Shown here piece by piece: positions 45,613-55,560 of a stretch of 64,000 nucleotides of DNA. Position 1 is the first letter of the stretch; each line of letters begins with the position of its first letter. This stretch comes from Thermoleophilia bacterium (GTDB taxonomy: Bacteria; Actinomycetota; Thermoleophilia; Miltoncostaeales; Miltoncostaeaceae), in assembly GCA_028285405.1 (NCBI GenBank), contig JANQPH010000004.1, forward strand, positions 1-64,000, in the 5' to 3' direction. The notes below the pieces were generated by a model. The model worked only from the letters and a program-made list of their open reading frames with translations, ran no database searches and was not told where the DNA came from. The translations under genes were made by a program, and so were the position numbers.

Positions 45613-46206
45613 ATGAGAAGCAAGCGATTTGCAGGACTTGCGGCACTGGCCGGCGCGGCGGTGCTCGCCACCGGTGGCGCCGCGATCGCGTCCACTGCCG
45701 GGGGCTCGGGCGGATCCGACGCCCCCTCGGCGGTCGCCATCCCGGCGACCGGGCATGGCGTCCCGATGCTCAGCGAGGTCGAGGTCGCGCCTGGCGCTGA
45801 CGGCGCGACGCTCAGCTCGATGGCGATCGAGCTCTCCCCCGAGAACGAGCAGAAGCTCGCGGAGATCGAGCGCCAGCTCGAGGCCGAATACGAGGCGATC
45901 GAGAAGGAGAGCCCGAAGATCGCGGCCGAGATCGACCGCCTCGAGGGCGAGCTCGACGAGCTGTTCGAGTCGGTCGGCGACGATGCCGAGCTCACCGACG
46001 CGCAGGTCGAGCGGCTCGAGAACCTCGAGAGGCAGCTCGATGAGCAGTTCCAGGCGGCCGAGAAGGCGAACCCGGAGCGCGCCCAGCGTGTCCAGCAGCT
46101 CGAGCGCCAGCTCCAGGAGCTGCTGCCAGCGGGTGAGGAGTGCGGGCCCGTGGCCGAGCAGAACAGCGAGGAGCCGCAGGACGCCGAGGAGTCACCGGCG
46201 TCCTGA
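45613..46206 (+). CDS. secreted coiled-coil protein
   Basis: A 197-residue protein with a signal peptide (about 1-26, cleaved near ASTAG), a Gly/Ser/Ala linker, and a long charged coiled coil (about 75-175: EQKLAEIERQLEAEYEAIEK, later ERLENLERQLDEQFQAAEK). One Cys is near the end. It is preceded by GGAGGAG 6 bases before the ATG. Facing a two-component operon, it may be a stress or envelope sensor similar in placement to CpxP. That analogy is inference, not homology. Confidence 0.82.
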   Translation: MRSKRFAGLAALAGAAVLATGGAAIASTAGGSGGSDAPSAVAIPATGHGVPMLSEVEVAPGADGATLSSMAIELSPENEQKLAEIERQLEAEYEAIEKESPKIAAEIDRLEGELDELFESVGDDAELTDAQVERLENLERQLDEQFQAAEKANPERAQRVQQLERQLQELLPAGEECGPVAEQNSEEPQDAEESPAS

Positions 46207-46220
46207 TGATCCGCGGCGTG

Positions 46221-46252
46221 GCCGGGCGGAGCGAGAATGCGCCCCGTCCGGC
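46221..46252. terminator. hairpin between convergent coiled-coil gene and the 1679-residue gene
   Basis: GCCGGGCGG (46221-46229) pairs with CCGTCCGGC (46244-46252), one wobble pair. A second perfect hairpin CCGGCG-ACT-CGCCGG (46248-46262) abuts the stop codon at 46263. Confidence 0.5.
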
Positions 46253-46262
46253 GACTCGCCGG

Positions 46263-49200
46263 TCAGCTCGAGCGCAGGCTCGCCGGGGGTCCGTTACCCG
46301 ACGGGCTGAGGCCGGCGTCGTCGGTCAGCAGCAGCCGGTCGACGCTCATGCCGTCCTCGCGCATCCACAGGTTGAGCGTGTGCACGCCGGCTGAGGGCAC
46401 CTCGATCGTGGCGATCACGTCGTCCATCGTCTCGTTGAACCAGCTCCACGAGTCGAGGGGCAGATAGCTCATGCGATCGGCGCTGGCCTGGGCCTGGCCG
46501 TTCAGGCCGACGTGGATCGAGTCGCCGCCGAAGTCGGTGGCATAGCCGCGGGCCCACACGTAGTAGGTGCCCGCCGCCTCGAACTGCACCTGGTATTGGC
46601 GCTCGGCGACGGTGCCGACATAGCCGGTGTTGGCGTTGGTGCCGCTGTCCGGCGAGGCGGTGATGGCCTCACCGACAGCGCCGGCCGGCGCCTGACCGAC
46701 CAGCCACTCGTGGCCGGCGCGGGCGATGTTGTCGTCTGAGTCCTCGGCCTCGATCACCACCGTGCCGTTCTGCATCTGGATCGGTCCGCTGCCGGCGGGC
46801 CCCTGGGTGGTGAAGGTCCAGGTGTCCACCTGGCCGAGCGGGTTGCCGGCCGCATCGGTGATCTGGGCACCGATGGCCACCTGGTACTCGGTGGACTCGG
46901 CCAGCGGCGCATCCGGATCGATCCGCACGATGGTGTCGCCCGGGGCCAGATCGACCTGGGCGTCGACCGGCGCTCCCCCGGCGGTGGGCGTGATGGTGGC
47001 CCGAGCCGGGGTCACCGAGGCCGGATCGAGCGGCTCGTCGAAGCCGGCCGTGACGGTCGTCGAGAGCGCGACGTTGGTGGCACCGGCCGCCGGGGTGCGA
47101 TCGGTGATCGTCGGCGGGGTGGTGTCGGACACCGGCGCCCCGCGAGGGCTGGCCGGCGGCCCGTTGCCCGACGGGCTGAGGCCGGCATCGTCGGTCACCA
47201 GCAGCCGGTCGACGCTCATGCCGTCCTCGCGCATCCACAGGTTGAGCGTGTGCACGCCGGCGCTGGGCACGACGATCGTCGCCTCGACGTCGTCCATGGT
47301 GCTGTCGAACCAGCTCCATGTGTTGAGCGGCAGGTAGCTCATGCGGTCGGCGCTGGCCTGGGCCTGACCGTTCAGGCCGACGTGGATCGAGTCACCGAAG
47401 TTGTCGGTGGCATAGCCGCGGACCCACACGTGGTAGGTGCCGGGCGCCTCGAACTGCACCTCGTACTGGCGCTCGGCCACGGTGCCGACATAGCCGGTGT
47501 TGACGATGCTGCCCGAGTCGGGAAGCGCGCTGACCGCATCGCCCACCGAGCCGGCCGGAGCCTGGCCGGTGAGCCACTCGTGGCCGTCGCGAGCGATGCT
47601 GCCGTCTGCGTCCTCGGCCTCGATCACGACGGTGCCGCTCTGCATCTGGATCGGTCCGTCGGCCGGTGGGGCGGCGGTCCGGAACTCGACCGTCGTCTCG
47701 GGCAGGGGATTGCCGGAGGTGTCGGCGATGTCGCCGGAGATGGTGAGGGTGTGGTCGGCCCCGGGCGAGAGGGCTCCGCCGAGGCTCACCGTCGCCTCGG
47801 TGCCGTCTTGCGAGAGCGTCGCCGCGCTGATCGGCACGGCGGCGCCGTTCGTGAGCGAGAAGTCACCGGCGTCCACGTTCGTGACGGCTTCCGAGAAGGT
47901 GAGCGTGATCTCGCTGGTCGCGACATCGACGTCCGTCGCGCCGTCGGCCGGGACGCTGCCGGTCAGCGCCGGCGGGGTGCCGTCGCCTCCGACACCCGTG
48001 AGCGGAACGTCGAGCGGACCGCTCGGATCGTTCGACGGGATCCGGAGCGTCGCCGTCTTGGCGCCGTTGGAGGACGGGTCGAAGACCACGTCCACCGAGC
48101 AGCTCGCTCCGGTCCCGAGCGTGTCGCCCTGACAGCTCTCGCCGACAATCGCGAACTGGCCCGGGTTCGCCCCGACCAGCGTGGGAGCGCCCGGGAGCAG
48201 GTCCTGTGCGCCAGCGTTCTGGACCGTCACGGTCTGAGGCGCGGTGGGACCGGCGGGAAGCGGGTGGTCGCCGAAGCCGAGCGAGGCGGGCGCGGCCACG
48301 GCGGTCGGGTCGGGCGGGGTCGCCGCAGCCGGCGAGATCCGGAACTCCTCGAACCCGAAGCCCTGCGTCGTCGCGCTGTCGGACGTCGCCATCAGCCCGC
48401 CGAGCGCCGGCATGTCGAACCAGCTGCCCGGCACCGGCACGGTCGCCAGCGTCTGCAGCGGCCCGTCGGCCAGGCGGTACTTCGCGCTGACGGTGTTGGC
48501 CACCGGGTCGCCGACGAGCTCGAGGTCGACGTGGTCGATCGGCAGCGACAGCGGCGCCGTCGCGCTCACGACGTGGTTGCCGGCCTCCTCGCGGCCCAGC
48601 TCGAGACGCGGGTTGCCGCCGTTGGCGCTCACCACGAGCCGCACGAAGTCGTCCTCACCGGGGCCGAAGTGCACGCCCGCCGAGGCGTCGCTCGATGGGA
48701 TGCCCGTACCGAAGGGCGCACCCAGGACCGTCGAGACCGAGAAGCCGTTCCCGGGATCGAAGCCCTGCTGGAGGGCGTTGGCCTGGTCGTTGCGCGCACC
48801 CGCGGCTGTTCCGTCGACGGCGGTGATCTGGAGGAAGCCGCCGGCGATCCCGGCACCGACGAGTGTCGTCCCGTCGAGCTCGCGCAGCGGCCCGAGGCCA
48901 TTCGACGAGAGCTGGGCGCCTTCGAGGCCGGTGCCGAAGAACCCGCCCGCGTCGCTCGTGTCGAACAGCTGCACGAACGGCAGCGTGGTGTTCGCGCCGT
49001 TGGAGGCGTCGCGCTGGAGCTGGTCGGCGAGATCGGGGGTGCCGTCGCCGTCGTCGTCCGGGTCGAGCAGATCCGAGACGTTGTCGCCGTCGAGGTCGGG
49101 TGGCGCGTCCGCAGGGTTGCATCGGCTGGTCCCGTTGGCGACCTCGTCCGCGTCGGTGTAGCCGTCGGCGTCGCCGTCGCCGGTGGGGTCGAACGGCGAG

Positions 49201-51302
49201 CACGCGCCGGAGGCGGCGATCGGGCGCAGCCGGCTGACCTTGCCGGGGAAGCCCCCGTGCTCGGCGACCAGGAGGTCGCCGTTGGCGGCGACGATCACGT
49301 CGAGGGGGTCGGTGAACCCGGTCGCGAGCTCGTCCAGCTCCGAGACCGCGGAGCCGTTCGCCGACAGCTTGACCCGCACCAGGTTGTCGCCGTTGGCGAA
49401 GTTCGTCGAGATCAGCTGGCCTTTCAGCAGGTCGCCGAAGTTGTCGGCCGTGTACTCGGCGATGCCGGTCGTCGAGGTCTGGGTGGGCGTGTACTCGGCG
49501 ATCGGCGCCGAGAAGGGCTGGCCGAGGTACCCCGTCCCCGCATCGCGCTGGCACTCGCCCCTGACCGGGGCGGGGTGCCCGTGGAACCCGTTGGCCTCGA
49601 CCAGGACGAGCTCGTCGTTCGGGGTTCCCGGATCGACCGGGGTGAAGGCGGCACAGCCGCCGTCGTCGCCAGGGGGGGTGAGCCCGAGGCCGCCGTTGCC
49701 CTCGTTCTCGTTCAGGTACAGCTTGCCGTTCGAGTGCCAGGCGATGTCGTAGCCGTTGCGAAAGCCGGTTGCGTGCAGCTCGAGCTTGCCGGGGACCGTT
49801 CCGTCCCCCGGGAAGCTGGTCTGGCTCGAGGCGGCGGAACAGCCGTTGCCCACGCTCTCGTTGCCGACGCAGGGATCGAGCCACTCGAACCGCGATCCGT
49901 TGGTGGCGTCGACCGGGGTCGCGCCGATCGCGTTCGGGTCGACCTTGACGACGGTCCCCGAGAGCTCGGTCTCGGGGTAGTAGCTGAAGAAGAGGCTGGG
50001 AGCGCCGTGGTTGGTGTTGCCGCCGATCGACAGGTACAGCCAGCCGTCCGGCCCGAACGCCATGCCGTTGGGGCCGTGGTTCTCGGCCGAGCGGGGAAGG
50101 CCCGTGACCAGGTCCCGCTTGCTGGACACCACCGCCCCGGCGTCGAGCGTGAGCTCGGTGAGCATGCCCGACGAGGGGGAGATCGAGTTCTGGCCCGGCT
50201 CCTGGTTGACGAAGATCTCGGGGTCCGAATGCGAGACGTAGAGCACCGGAGCGTTGGCGGGCGAGTCCGGGTCGAACGCGATCCCGGTGACCTGGCGTCC
50301 GGTCGCGTTCTTGGGGGTCGTGCCGTCGAACTTGAAGTTCGGATAGTCGAACACGTCCTCGATCACGCGCAGGAACGTCGGGTCGTTGTTGGCGTCCAGA
50401 TCGAAGACGTGGATCTTGCCGTTCTGCTGTGCCACGTAGAGACGGCCGTCGGGGCCGATCGCGAGCGAGGTCGGCAGCTGCAGGCCGGGGGCGTTCGCCC
50501 CCGTGACGACGTCCTCCTTGGCCTCGAAGTTGATCCCCGCGAACGGCTCGATCAGGAAGGTGTCGAACGCGAACGTGACCGGCTGGTCGTCGGCGGGGTT
50601 GGAGTTGCCGTCGTAGTGGGTCGTGACGATCCCCGCCTTGTCCGTGCTCGACCCGAGGAAGCCGGGGAGCGGGATCGAGCCGGGGGCGCTGGTGATCCCG
50701 CCGGCCGGCTTGTACCGCGCCGTGATGGTGCCGGCGTCGACGTCGACCTCGAGCGACAGGACGATGTGGTCCGCGTCGAGCGCGCCCGCCGGAAGGCCGA
50801 AGTTGTTGCTCGAGAACTGGCCACCGATCTCGCTCGCGAGCTCGAGCCTGACCTGACCGCCCGGCCCCACGCCGGCGACGAACTTGACGTAGTTGTTCTG
50901 GTTCGGCCCGAGGACGATGCCGGCGCCCTGGAACGGCGTGTCGACGCCGACCGGCCCGCGCAGCACCGTCGTCACCCGGTACGAGGACGATCCGTCGAAC
51001 GTCGTCTGGAGCGCGTTGTCCTGCGCGTTCTGGAGGAGGTCCCCGCCGGTCGTGGTGACCTCGAGCGCGCCGCCGGTCACCGACAGCTGGCCGGGGGCGT
51101 GGTTGCCGCCGAGCGCGGACGAGAAGCCCGAGCCCGAGAGCGTCCCCGGGACGGGAGCATCGAAGTTCAGCACCTGCTCGGAGGTGGCGGCGGCGCCCGT
51201 CTGCGGAACTGCCGCCGCACCGGCGGCAAGGGCTCCCATGGCGCCAAGGAGCGTCAGCTGTCGACCGAAACCGCGCATCCTGCGCGTGGGGCGAATGCCC
51301 AA
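46263..51302 (-). CDS. large secreted glucose/sorbosone dehydrogenase-like multidomain protein
   Basis: A 1679-residue protein with a signal peptide (about 12-39). Domains by residue: jelly-roll/LamG-like (about 45-260); NHL/GSDH-type propeller (about 265-690; [52 protein letters not shown]); thrombospondin-3-like Ca repeats (about 705-765, [19 protein letters not shown]); a second LamG-like domain (770-1010); choice-of-anchor D/ASPM-like (1020-1115); a Big_5 Ig-like domain (1120-1215); then carbohydrate-binding-like module A, a second Big_5 and module A again. The modules are near-identical. The start is TTG 51302 with AAAGGA 7 bases upstream; ATG 51278 is possible. Confidence 0.87.
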   Translation of the reverse strand: MGIRPTRRMRGFGRQLTLLGAMGALAAGAAAVPQTGAAATSEQVLNFDAPVPGTLSGSGFSSALGGNHAPGQLSVTGGALEVTTTGGDLLQNAQDNALQTTFDGSSSYRVTTVLRGPVGVDTPFQGAGIVLGPNQNNYVKFVAGVGPGGQVRLELASEIGGQFSSNNFGLPAGALDADHIVLSLEVDVDAGTITARYKPAGGITSAPGSIPLPGFLGSSTDKAGIVTTHYDGNSNPADDQPVTFAFDTFLIEPFAGINFEAKEDVVTGANAPGLQLPTSLAIGPDGRLYVAQQNGKIHVFDLDANNDPTFLRVIEDVFDYPNFKFDGTTPKNATGRQVTGIAFDPDSPANAPVLYVSHSDPEIFVNQEPGQNSISPSSGMLTELTLDAGAVVSSKRDLVTGLPRSAENHGPNGMAFGPDGWLYLSIGGNTNHGAPSLFFSYYPETELSGTVVKVDPNAIGATPVDATNGSRFEWLDPCVGNESVGNGCSAASSQTSFPGDGTVPGKLELHATGFRNGYDIAWHSNGKLYLNENEGNGGLGLTPPGDDGGCAAFTPVDPGTPNDELVLVEANGFHGHPAPVRGECQRDAGTGYLGQPFSAPIAEYTPTQTSTTGIAEYTADNFGDLLKGQLISTNFANGDNLVRVKLSANGSAVSELDELATGFTDPLDVIVAANGDLLVAEHGGFPGKVSRLRPIAASGACSPFDPTGDGDADGYTDADEVANGTSRCNPADAPPDLDGDNVSDLLDPDDDGDGTPDLADQLQRDASNGANTTLPFVQLFDTSDAGGFFGTGLEGAQLSSNGLGPLRELDGTTLVGAGIAGGFLQITAVDGTAAGARNDQANALQQGFDPGNGFSVSTVLGAPFGTGIPSSDASAGVHFGPGEDDFVRLVVSANGGNPRLELGREEAGNHVVSATAPLSLPIDHVDLELVGDPVANTVSAKYRLADGPLQTLATVPVPGSWFDMPALGGLMATSDSATTQGFGFEEFRISPAAATPPDPTAVAAPASLGFGDHPLPAGPTAPQTVTVQNAGAQDLLPGAPTLVGANPGQFAIVGESCQGDTLGTGASCSVDVVFDPSSNGAKTATLRIPSNDPSGPLDVPLTGVGGDGTPPALTGSVPADGATDVDVATSEITLTFSEAVTNVDAGDFSLTNGAAVPISAATLSQDGTEATVSLGGALSPGADHTLTISGDIADTSGNPLPETTVEFRTAAPPADGPIQMQSGTVVIEAEDADGSIARDGHEWLTGQAPAGSVGDAVSALPDSGSIVNTGYVGTVAERQYEVQFEAPGTYHVWVRGYATDNFGDSIHVGLNGQAQASADRMSYLPLNTWSWFDSTMDDVEATIVVPSAGVHTLNLWMREDGMSVDRLLVTDDAGLSPSGNGPPASPRGAPVSDTTPPTITDRTPAAGATNVALSTTVTAGFDEPLDPASVTPARATITPTAGGAPVDAQVDLAPGDTIVRIDPDAPLAESTEYQVAIGAQITDAAGNPLGQVDTWTFTTQGPAGSGPIQMQNGTVVIEAEDSDDNIARAGHEWLVGQAPAGAVGEAITASPDSGTNANTGYVGTVAERQYQVQFEAAGTYYVWARGYATDFGGDSIHVGLNGQAQASADRMSYLPLDSWSWFNETMDDVIATIEVPSAGVHTLNLWMREDGMSVDRLLLTDDAGLSPSGNGPPASLRSS
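46280..46788 (-). repeat. copy 2 of a duplicated about 510-base coding module
   Basis: Encodes the C-terminal copy of a carbohydrate-binding-like module that begins [16 protein letters not shown] and ends [14 protein letters not shown]. It is nearly identical to the copy at 47147-47657. Confidence 0.85.
47147..47657 (-). repeat. copy 1 of a duplicated about 510-base coding module
   Basis: Encodes the first module copy, beginning [16 protein letters not shown]. The copies differ at a few residues only, such as NTWSWFDST against DSWSWFNET, so the duplication is recent or kept alike by conversion. Confidence 0.85.
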
Positions 51303-51322
51303 TTCGAGTTCCTTTCGTCTTT

Positions 51323-51359
51323 CCGGGCGACACCGCAGTCGCCGAGCCCGGATGTTCTA
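51323..51359 (-). promoter_or_regulatory. promoter and 5' UTR hairpin of the 1679-residue gene
   Basis: The -10 hexamer TAGAAC (51359-51354, minus strand) is followed a few bases on by a GC-rich hairpin at 51351-51323 (CCGGGC ... GCCCGG with inner GGCGAC/GTCGCC pairing choices), then AAAGGA before the TTG. The hairpin would sit at the mRNA 5' end. It matches no riboswitch consensus I know. Confidence 0.4.
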
Positions 51360-51480
51360 TCCACGATCGCCCGCCGCCGACACGGCCGATCGGCGAGGTT
51401 CCAGTCGACGGTCGGTTAGGTCCCCCGCCCCCGCGTGCGTCGGGTCTCGATCGCGGCGCGGTCGGGCGCCTCCGGAGGGA

Positions 51481-51505
51481 CGTTCGGCCGCTTCGTGGCC
51501 GAACG
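51481..51505. promoter_or_regulatory. inverted repeat upstream of sucC
   Basis: CGTTCGGCC ... GGCCGAACG: perfect 9-base arms with a 7-base loop. It lies just upstream of the expected -35 of the sucC promoter, so it is a candidate operator. Confidence 0.5.
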
Positions 51506-51530
51506 GCGCGAGGCGGCGATTTCGCGCGGA

Positions 51531-51558
51531 TAGACTCCTCGCGCCCTCGATCCGAGGG
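51531..51558 (+). promoter_or_regulatory. sucCD promoter -10 and 5'-end hairpin
   Basis: TAGACT at 51531-51536, then the perfect hairpin CCCTCG-ATC-CGAGGG at 51544-51558, which would start within a base or two of the transcript 5' end. AGAGGA precedes the TTG start by 8 bases. Confidence 0.5.
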
Positions 51559-51586
51559 CCGACGACGAGCAACAGAGGACGACGCG

Positions 51587-52741
51587 TTGGATCTGTTCGA
51601 GTATCAGGGCAAGCAGCTCTTCGCCGCGCACGGGATCCCCGTGCCGAGCGGGGAAGTCGCCGAGACGCCGGCGGCGGCCAAGGGGGCGGCAGAGGGCATC
51701 GACGGCCCCGTCGTCGTCAAGGCGCAGGTGCAGGTGGGCGGGCGCGGCAAGGCCGGCGGCATCAAGCTCGCCGCCAACCCCGAGGAGGCCCACGACCGCG
51801 CATCCGAGATCCTCGGCATGGACATCAAGGGTCACACGGTCAACACGGTGTGGATCGAGTCCGCGTCCGAGATCGAGAAGGAGTACTACGCGTCGGTCAC
51901 GCTCGACCGGGGCGAGAAGAAGCCGCTCGTGATGCTGTCGGCCGTCGGTGGCGTCGACATCGAGGAGGTCGCCGCGAGCCAGCCCGAGAAGCTGGCACGA
52001 CTCCACGTCGACCCGCTGGTGGGACTCCAGCCGCACGATGCCCGCTGGCTCACCTTCACCGCCGGGATCGACCCCGAGGCGATGAAGGGCGTGGTGGCCA
52101 TCCTCGAGAAGCTCTACGCCGCGTTCGTCGCGACCGACGCGAGCCTGCTCGAGATCAACCCGCTGATCCTCACCAAGGGCGGGGACGTCATCGCGCTCGA
52201 CGCCAAGGTGACCATCGACAACAACGCGCTCTATCGGCACCCGGACATCGCCGAGCTGCAGCACTCGGTCACGACGGACCCCCAGGAGCGCATGGCGCAC
52301 GAGAAGGGCGTGACCTACGTGAAGCTCGACGGCGACGTCGGGATCCTCGGCAACGGCGCCGGGCTGGTCATGAGCACGCTCGACGTCGTCGCCCTCGCCG
52401 GTGGGCGCCCCGCGAACTTCCTGGACGCCGGTGGCGGCTCGAAGGCCGAGGAGGTGGAGGCCGCGCTCGACGTGCTCCTCTCCGACCCCAAGGTGAACGC
52501 GCTCCTGGTGAACATCTTCGGCGGCATCACCCGGTGCGACGAGGTCGCCCAGGGGATGATCACGGCGCTCGATCGCATCGGCGCGACCCTGCCCATCGTC
52601 GTGCGACTCGACGGCACCAACCAGGCCGAGGGCCTGGAGCTGCTCTCCCAGAAGGCCCCGTCCAACGTCGTCGTCGAGCAGACGATGCTCTCGGCCGCCG
52701 AGCGTGTCGTCGGGCTCGCCAAGGAGGTCCAGTCCGCATGA
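51587..52741 (+). CDS. sucC: succinate--CoA ligase beta subunit
   Basis: Beta subunit (384 residues) of the TCA-cycle enzyme making succinate and ATP or GTP from succinyl-CoA. The ATP-grasp N-terminus begins [12 protein letters not shown], the nucleotide-loop region has [27 protein letters not shown] contributes metal ligands, and [14 protein letters not shown] and [12 protein letters not shown] form the CoA/subunit interface. The TTG start at 51587 has an AGAGGA site. The stop overlaps the sucD ATG (ATGA). Confidence 0.96.
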   Translation: MDLFEYQGKQLFAAHGIPVPSGEVAETPAAAKGAAEGIDGPVVVKAQVQVGGRGKAGGIKLAANPEEAHDRASEILGMDIKGHTVNTVWIESASEIEKEYYASVTLDRGEKKPLVMLSAVGGVDIEEVAASQPEKLARLHVDPLVGLQPHDARWLTFTAGIDPEAMKGVVAILEKLYAAFVATDASLLEINPLILTKGGDVIALDAKVTIDNNALYRHPDIAELQHSVTTDPQERMAHEKGVTYVKLDGDVGILGNGAGLVMSTLDVVALAGGRPANFLDAGGGSKAEEVEAALDVLLSDPKVNALLVNIFGGITRCDEVAQGMITALDRIGATLPIVVRLDGTNQAEGLELLSQKAPSNVVVEQTMLSAAERVVGLAKEVQSA

Positions 52742-53604
52742 GCATCCTCGTCGACGAGAGCACCCGACTGGTCGTCCAGGGCATTACGGGCCGGGAGGGC
52801 GCCTTTCACGCCACGCGCAACAAGGCCTACGGGACGCAGGTCGTCGCCGGTGTCACGCCCGGCAAGGCCGGTCAGGACGTGGAGGGCATTCCGGTGTTCA
52901 ACACGGTCCGCGACGCAGTGGAGCAGACGGACGCCAACACCGCGATGGTCTTCGTGCCGCCCCGCTTTGCGACCGACGCCCTGTACGAGGCGATCGACTC
53001 GGGAGTCGAGCTGATCGCCTGCATCACCGAGGGGATCCCGGCCCACGACATGCTCCGCGTCTACACCCACCTGAAGCGCGGTCAGCAGGTCCTGGTCGGC
53101 CCGAACTGCCCCGGGGTCATCAGCCCGGGCAAGGCGACGGTGGGGATCATGCCGACCGAGGTCTTCACGCCCGGGCGGGTCGGCCTCGTCTCGCGGTCCG
53201 GCACCCTGACGTACCAGATCTCCAAGGAGCTGGCCGACATGGGAATCGGCCAGAGCACGGTCGTCGGCATCGGGGGTGACCCGATCGTCGGCAGCTCGTT
53301 CATCGACGTGCTCGAGCGGTTCGAGGCGGATCCCGAGACCGACCTGGTCGTGATGGTCGGCGAGATCGGGGGCGCCGAGGAGGAGAAGGCCGCTGACTTC
53401 ATCGCCGCGAACATGTCGACCCCGGTCGTGGCGTACATCGCCGGCTTCGAGGCGCCCCCCGGAAAGCAGATGGGCCACGCCGGCGCGATCATCACCGGCT
53501 CGTCCGGAACGGCGCAGGGCAAGAAGGAGGCCCTCGAGGCCCGCGGCGTGAAGGTCGGGACCAACCCGACCGAGGTCGCCGAGATCGTCCGCGGGATGGT
53601 CTGA
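52738..53604 (+). CDS. sucD: succinate--CoA ligase alpha subunit
   Basis: Alpha subunit (288 residues). The Rossmann-like CoA domain has [13 protein letters not shown] and [10 protein letters not shown]; the phosphohistidine is His 247 in [29 protein letters not shown] and [14 protein letters not shown] are characteristic. ATG 52738 overlaps the sucC stop, so both subunits are made in equal amounts. Confidence 0.96.
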   Translation: MSILVDESTRLVVQGITGREGAFHATRNKAYGTQVVAGVTPGKAGQDVEGIPVFNTVRDAVEQTDANTAMVFVPPRFATDALYEAIDSGVELIACITEGIPAHDMLRVYTHLKRGQQVLVGPNCPGVISPGKATVGIMPTEVFTPGRVGLVSRSGTLTYQISKELADMGIGQSTVVGIGGDPIVGSSFIDVLERFEADPETDLVVMVGEIGGAEEEKAADFIAANMSTPVVAYIAGFEAPPGKQMGHAGAIITGSSGTAQGKKEALEARGVKVGTNPTEVAEIVRGMV

Positions 53605-53623
53605 GCGGTCATCATTGGAGCCG

Positions 53624-54751
53624 ATGGGCTCCCCCGGCACGATCGATCGTGAATCGCCCGCCGCGCGGGCGCTCTTCTGGCTGAGCGCGGCGGGGACCGG
53701 CTGGGTGCTGGTGGGCTATCCGTTGGCCCTCGCCGCCCTGCCGGCCCGCCCCTGGCGGACCGCCGACCGTGCGCCGGTCGTGTCGATCGTCGTGCCGGCG
53801 TACCGCGAGCGTGACGCGCTCGCGACCAAGCTCCGTTCGCTCGAGCGACTGGACTACCCGCCGGAGCTGCTCGAGCTGATCGTCGTCGTCGACGAGGACG
53901 AGCGGACCGCCGAGGCGGCGCGCGCAGCGCGCCCGGACGCCGAGGTGCGCTTCTCGACCGAGCGGCGAGGAAAGCTCGCTGCGCTGCTCGAGGGAGCCGC
54001 AGCCGCGCGCGGCGACGTGCTCCTTCTGACCGACGCCGACAACGCCGTCTCGCCCGAGGCGATCACCGCCCTCGTCCGCCATTTCGAGGACCCGAGCATC
54101 GGGGGAGTCACCGGCGACCGGACCCAGGGGGACAGCTACGAGCGGTACGAGGCGCGCATTCGCACCCTCGAGGCCCGCAGCGGAAGCGTCGCCGGCGCGG
54201 CCGGCGAGCTGTTCGCGGTGCGGGCCGAGGCGTTCCCGGAGGCGCCGGCCAGCCCCGAGCGCATCGTGAATGACGACTTCTGGCTGCTCTGCCGCCTCGT
54301 CGAGAGCGGCTGGCGGGTCGTGTTCGAGCCGGCGGCGAGGTCCGTGGAGTCGCCGCACTCCACCTCCGGCGAGATGGAGCGTCGCGCCCGGATGATGGCG
54401 GGCCTGGTCGCAAGCGCACCCGAGCTGGCGCGAGTGCCACCGGCGTTCGCGGTCCGCCTCGCGTCCCACAAGTACGGACGGGTGCTGCTACCGGCCTTCC
54501 TCATCGGGCTGCTCGGCGCCTGCGTTCGGCTGCGCCGGCGGCGCCGCTACCGGGCGCTCCTGGTCAGCCAGGCCGTCTTCTACGCACTCGGCGGGCTCGG
54601 CGTCGCGGCCGGGCCGAGCGCCGCCGGCGCCGTCCCCGGCGGGCGGGCCGCTCGCCAGTTCCTGCTCGGCAATCTGGCGACCCTGCGCGGGATCTCGCGC
54701 GCGCTCCTCGGCGGTCAGTCGGCGCGCTGGTCGAGCCCCCGGGAGGGCTGA
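53624..54751 (+). CDS. GT2-family membrane glycosyltransferase
   Basis: A 375-residue processive-type glycosyltransferase. One N-terminal helix (about 20-40), then a GT-A domain with VVSIVVPAYRER (nucleotide-sugar start), VVVDED, the metal-binding DADNA and a late NDDFWL (acidic TED-like), and two or three C-terminal helices (about 285-340). It sits at the left edge of the polysaccharide locus. The donor sugar is unknown. The tail overlaps the convergent methyltransferase by 37 bases. A TTG at 53615 is an alternative start. Confidence 0.87.
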   Translation: MGSPGTIDRESPAARALFWLSAAGTGWVLVGYPLALAALPARPWRTADRAPVVSIVVPAYRERDALATKLRSLERLDYPPELLELIVVVDEDERTAEAARAARPDAEVRFSTERRGKLAALLEGAAAARGDVLLLTDADNAVSPEAITALVRHFEDPSIGGVTGDRTQGDSYERYEARIRTLEARSGSVAGAAGELFAVRAEAFPEAPASPERIVNDDFWLLCRLVESGWRVVFEPAARSVESPHSTSGEMERRARMMAGLVASAPELARVPPAFAVRLASHKYGRVLLPAFLIGLLGACVRLRRRRRYRALLVSQAVFYALGGLGVAAGPSAAGAVPGGRAARQFLLGNLATLRGISRALLGGQSARWSSPREG

Positions 54752-55560
54752 CCGAGCTCGCGGCGCTCGGCGCCCGCGGGACGCGGACCGCGCAGAACGA
54801 GCGTCGCGTACCACGCCCAGCGCCGGCTGGGCGGAACGCTGCGAAAGAGCGCCCCGTCGAGGTGCTCGAGCGCTCCGAGGAGCGGGTCGAAGACCGGGGT
54901 CCGCCGCAGGGGAACCGCGGCGATGCTCGCCAGGTGGAACCACGCGACCCGGACCTCGCGCCAGAACGTCCGCGCGGCCAGGAGATCATCGTGCGTCAGC
55001 GGGCGCTCATCCTCGGTCCGCGCGCTCGGCGTCAGCCGCCGGTACAGGTCGATCAGCGGATTGCCGGCCAGCGGCTCGGTGAGCACGCACGTGCCCCCCG
55101 GAGCCTGCACGCGGGCGATCTCGGCGTAGGTGGCCCGCACGTCCAGATGATGGATCGTGCCCGAGGCGAAGACGAGATCGAACGTGCCGTCCCCGAACGG
55201 CAGCTCCTGGGCATCCGCGACCTCGAACCGCGCGCGCTCGGCGAGTCCCCGCTCGCTCGCCGCTGCCCGCGCCTCCTCGACGGCGACGGCGCTCACGTCG
55301 AGCCCCACGACGTCGACGCCGGCCGCCGCCAGTGTCAGTGCGTCATGCCCCTTGGCGCAGCCGAGCTCGAGGGCCCGCGCGCCCGGGCCGCTCGCCTCGG
55401 TCAGGGCCGCGAGGTAGTGGGCGCGCCGCTTGCCCTGGATCGCGTAGTACTTGAGCTCGCGCCGGCGCAGGTCGGCGTCGTACGCCACGTCCCAGTAGCT
55501 CGCCTCGCGCGCCGAGCGGGACCGGCTCGAGGACCCGGGGCCGCCGCCGGCGCCCGTCAT
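54715..55560 (-). CDS. class I SAM-dependent methyltransferase
   Basis: A 281-residue methyltransferase. SAM motif I reads ALELGCAKGHDALTL, motif II VVGLDVSAVAVEEAR, motif III ADAQELPFGDGTFDLVFASG with HHLD, all of Methyltransf_11 type. An N-terminal REASYWDVAYDADLRRRELKYYA is often seen in sugar or polyketide-modifying enzymes. ATG 55560 overlaps the deacetylase stop by 4 bases, so it probably works on the same polysaccharide product. Confidence 0.88.
   Translation of the reverse strand: MTGAGGGPGSSSRSRSAREASYWDVAYDADLRRRELKYYAIQGKRRAHYLAALTEASGPGARALELGCAKGHDALTLAAAGVDVVGLDVSAVAVEEARAAASERGLAERARFEVADAQELPFGDGTFDLVFASGTIHHLDVRATYAEIARVQAPGGTCVLTEPLAGNPLIDLYRRLTPSARTEDERPLTHDDLLAARTFWREVRVAWFHLASIAAVPLRRTPVFDPLLGALEHLDGALFRSVPPSRRWAWYATLVLRGPRPAGAERRELGQPSRGLDQRAD

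Noticed and set aside
51323-51351. A riboswitch in the leader of the large gene
   Set aside because: The hairpin lacks the conserved cores of GEMM, SAM, cobalamin or ykkC types as I remember them; it is kept only as a hairpin.
47250-51419. A 1389-codon plus-strand frame opposite the large secreted protein
   Set aside because: Its product is rich in Arg, Val, Gly and Asp without motifs; it is the shadow of the GC-rich minus-strand gene.
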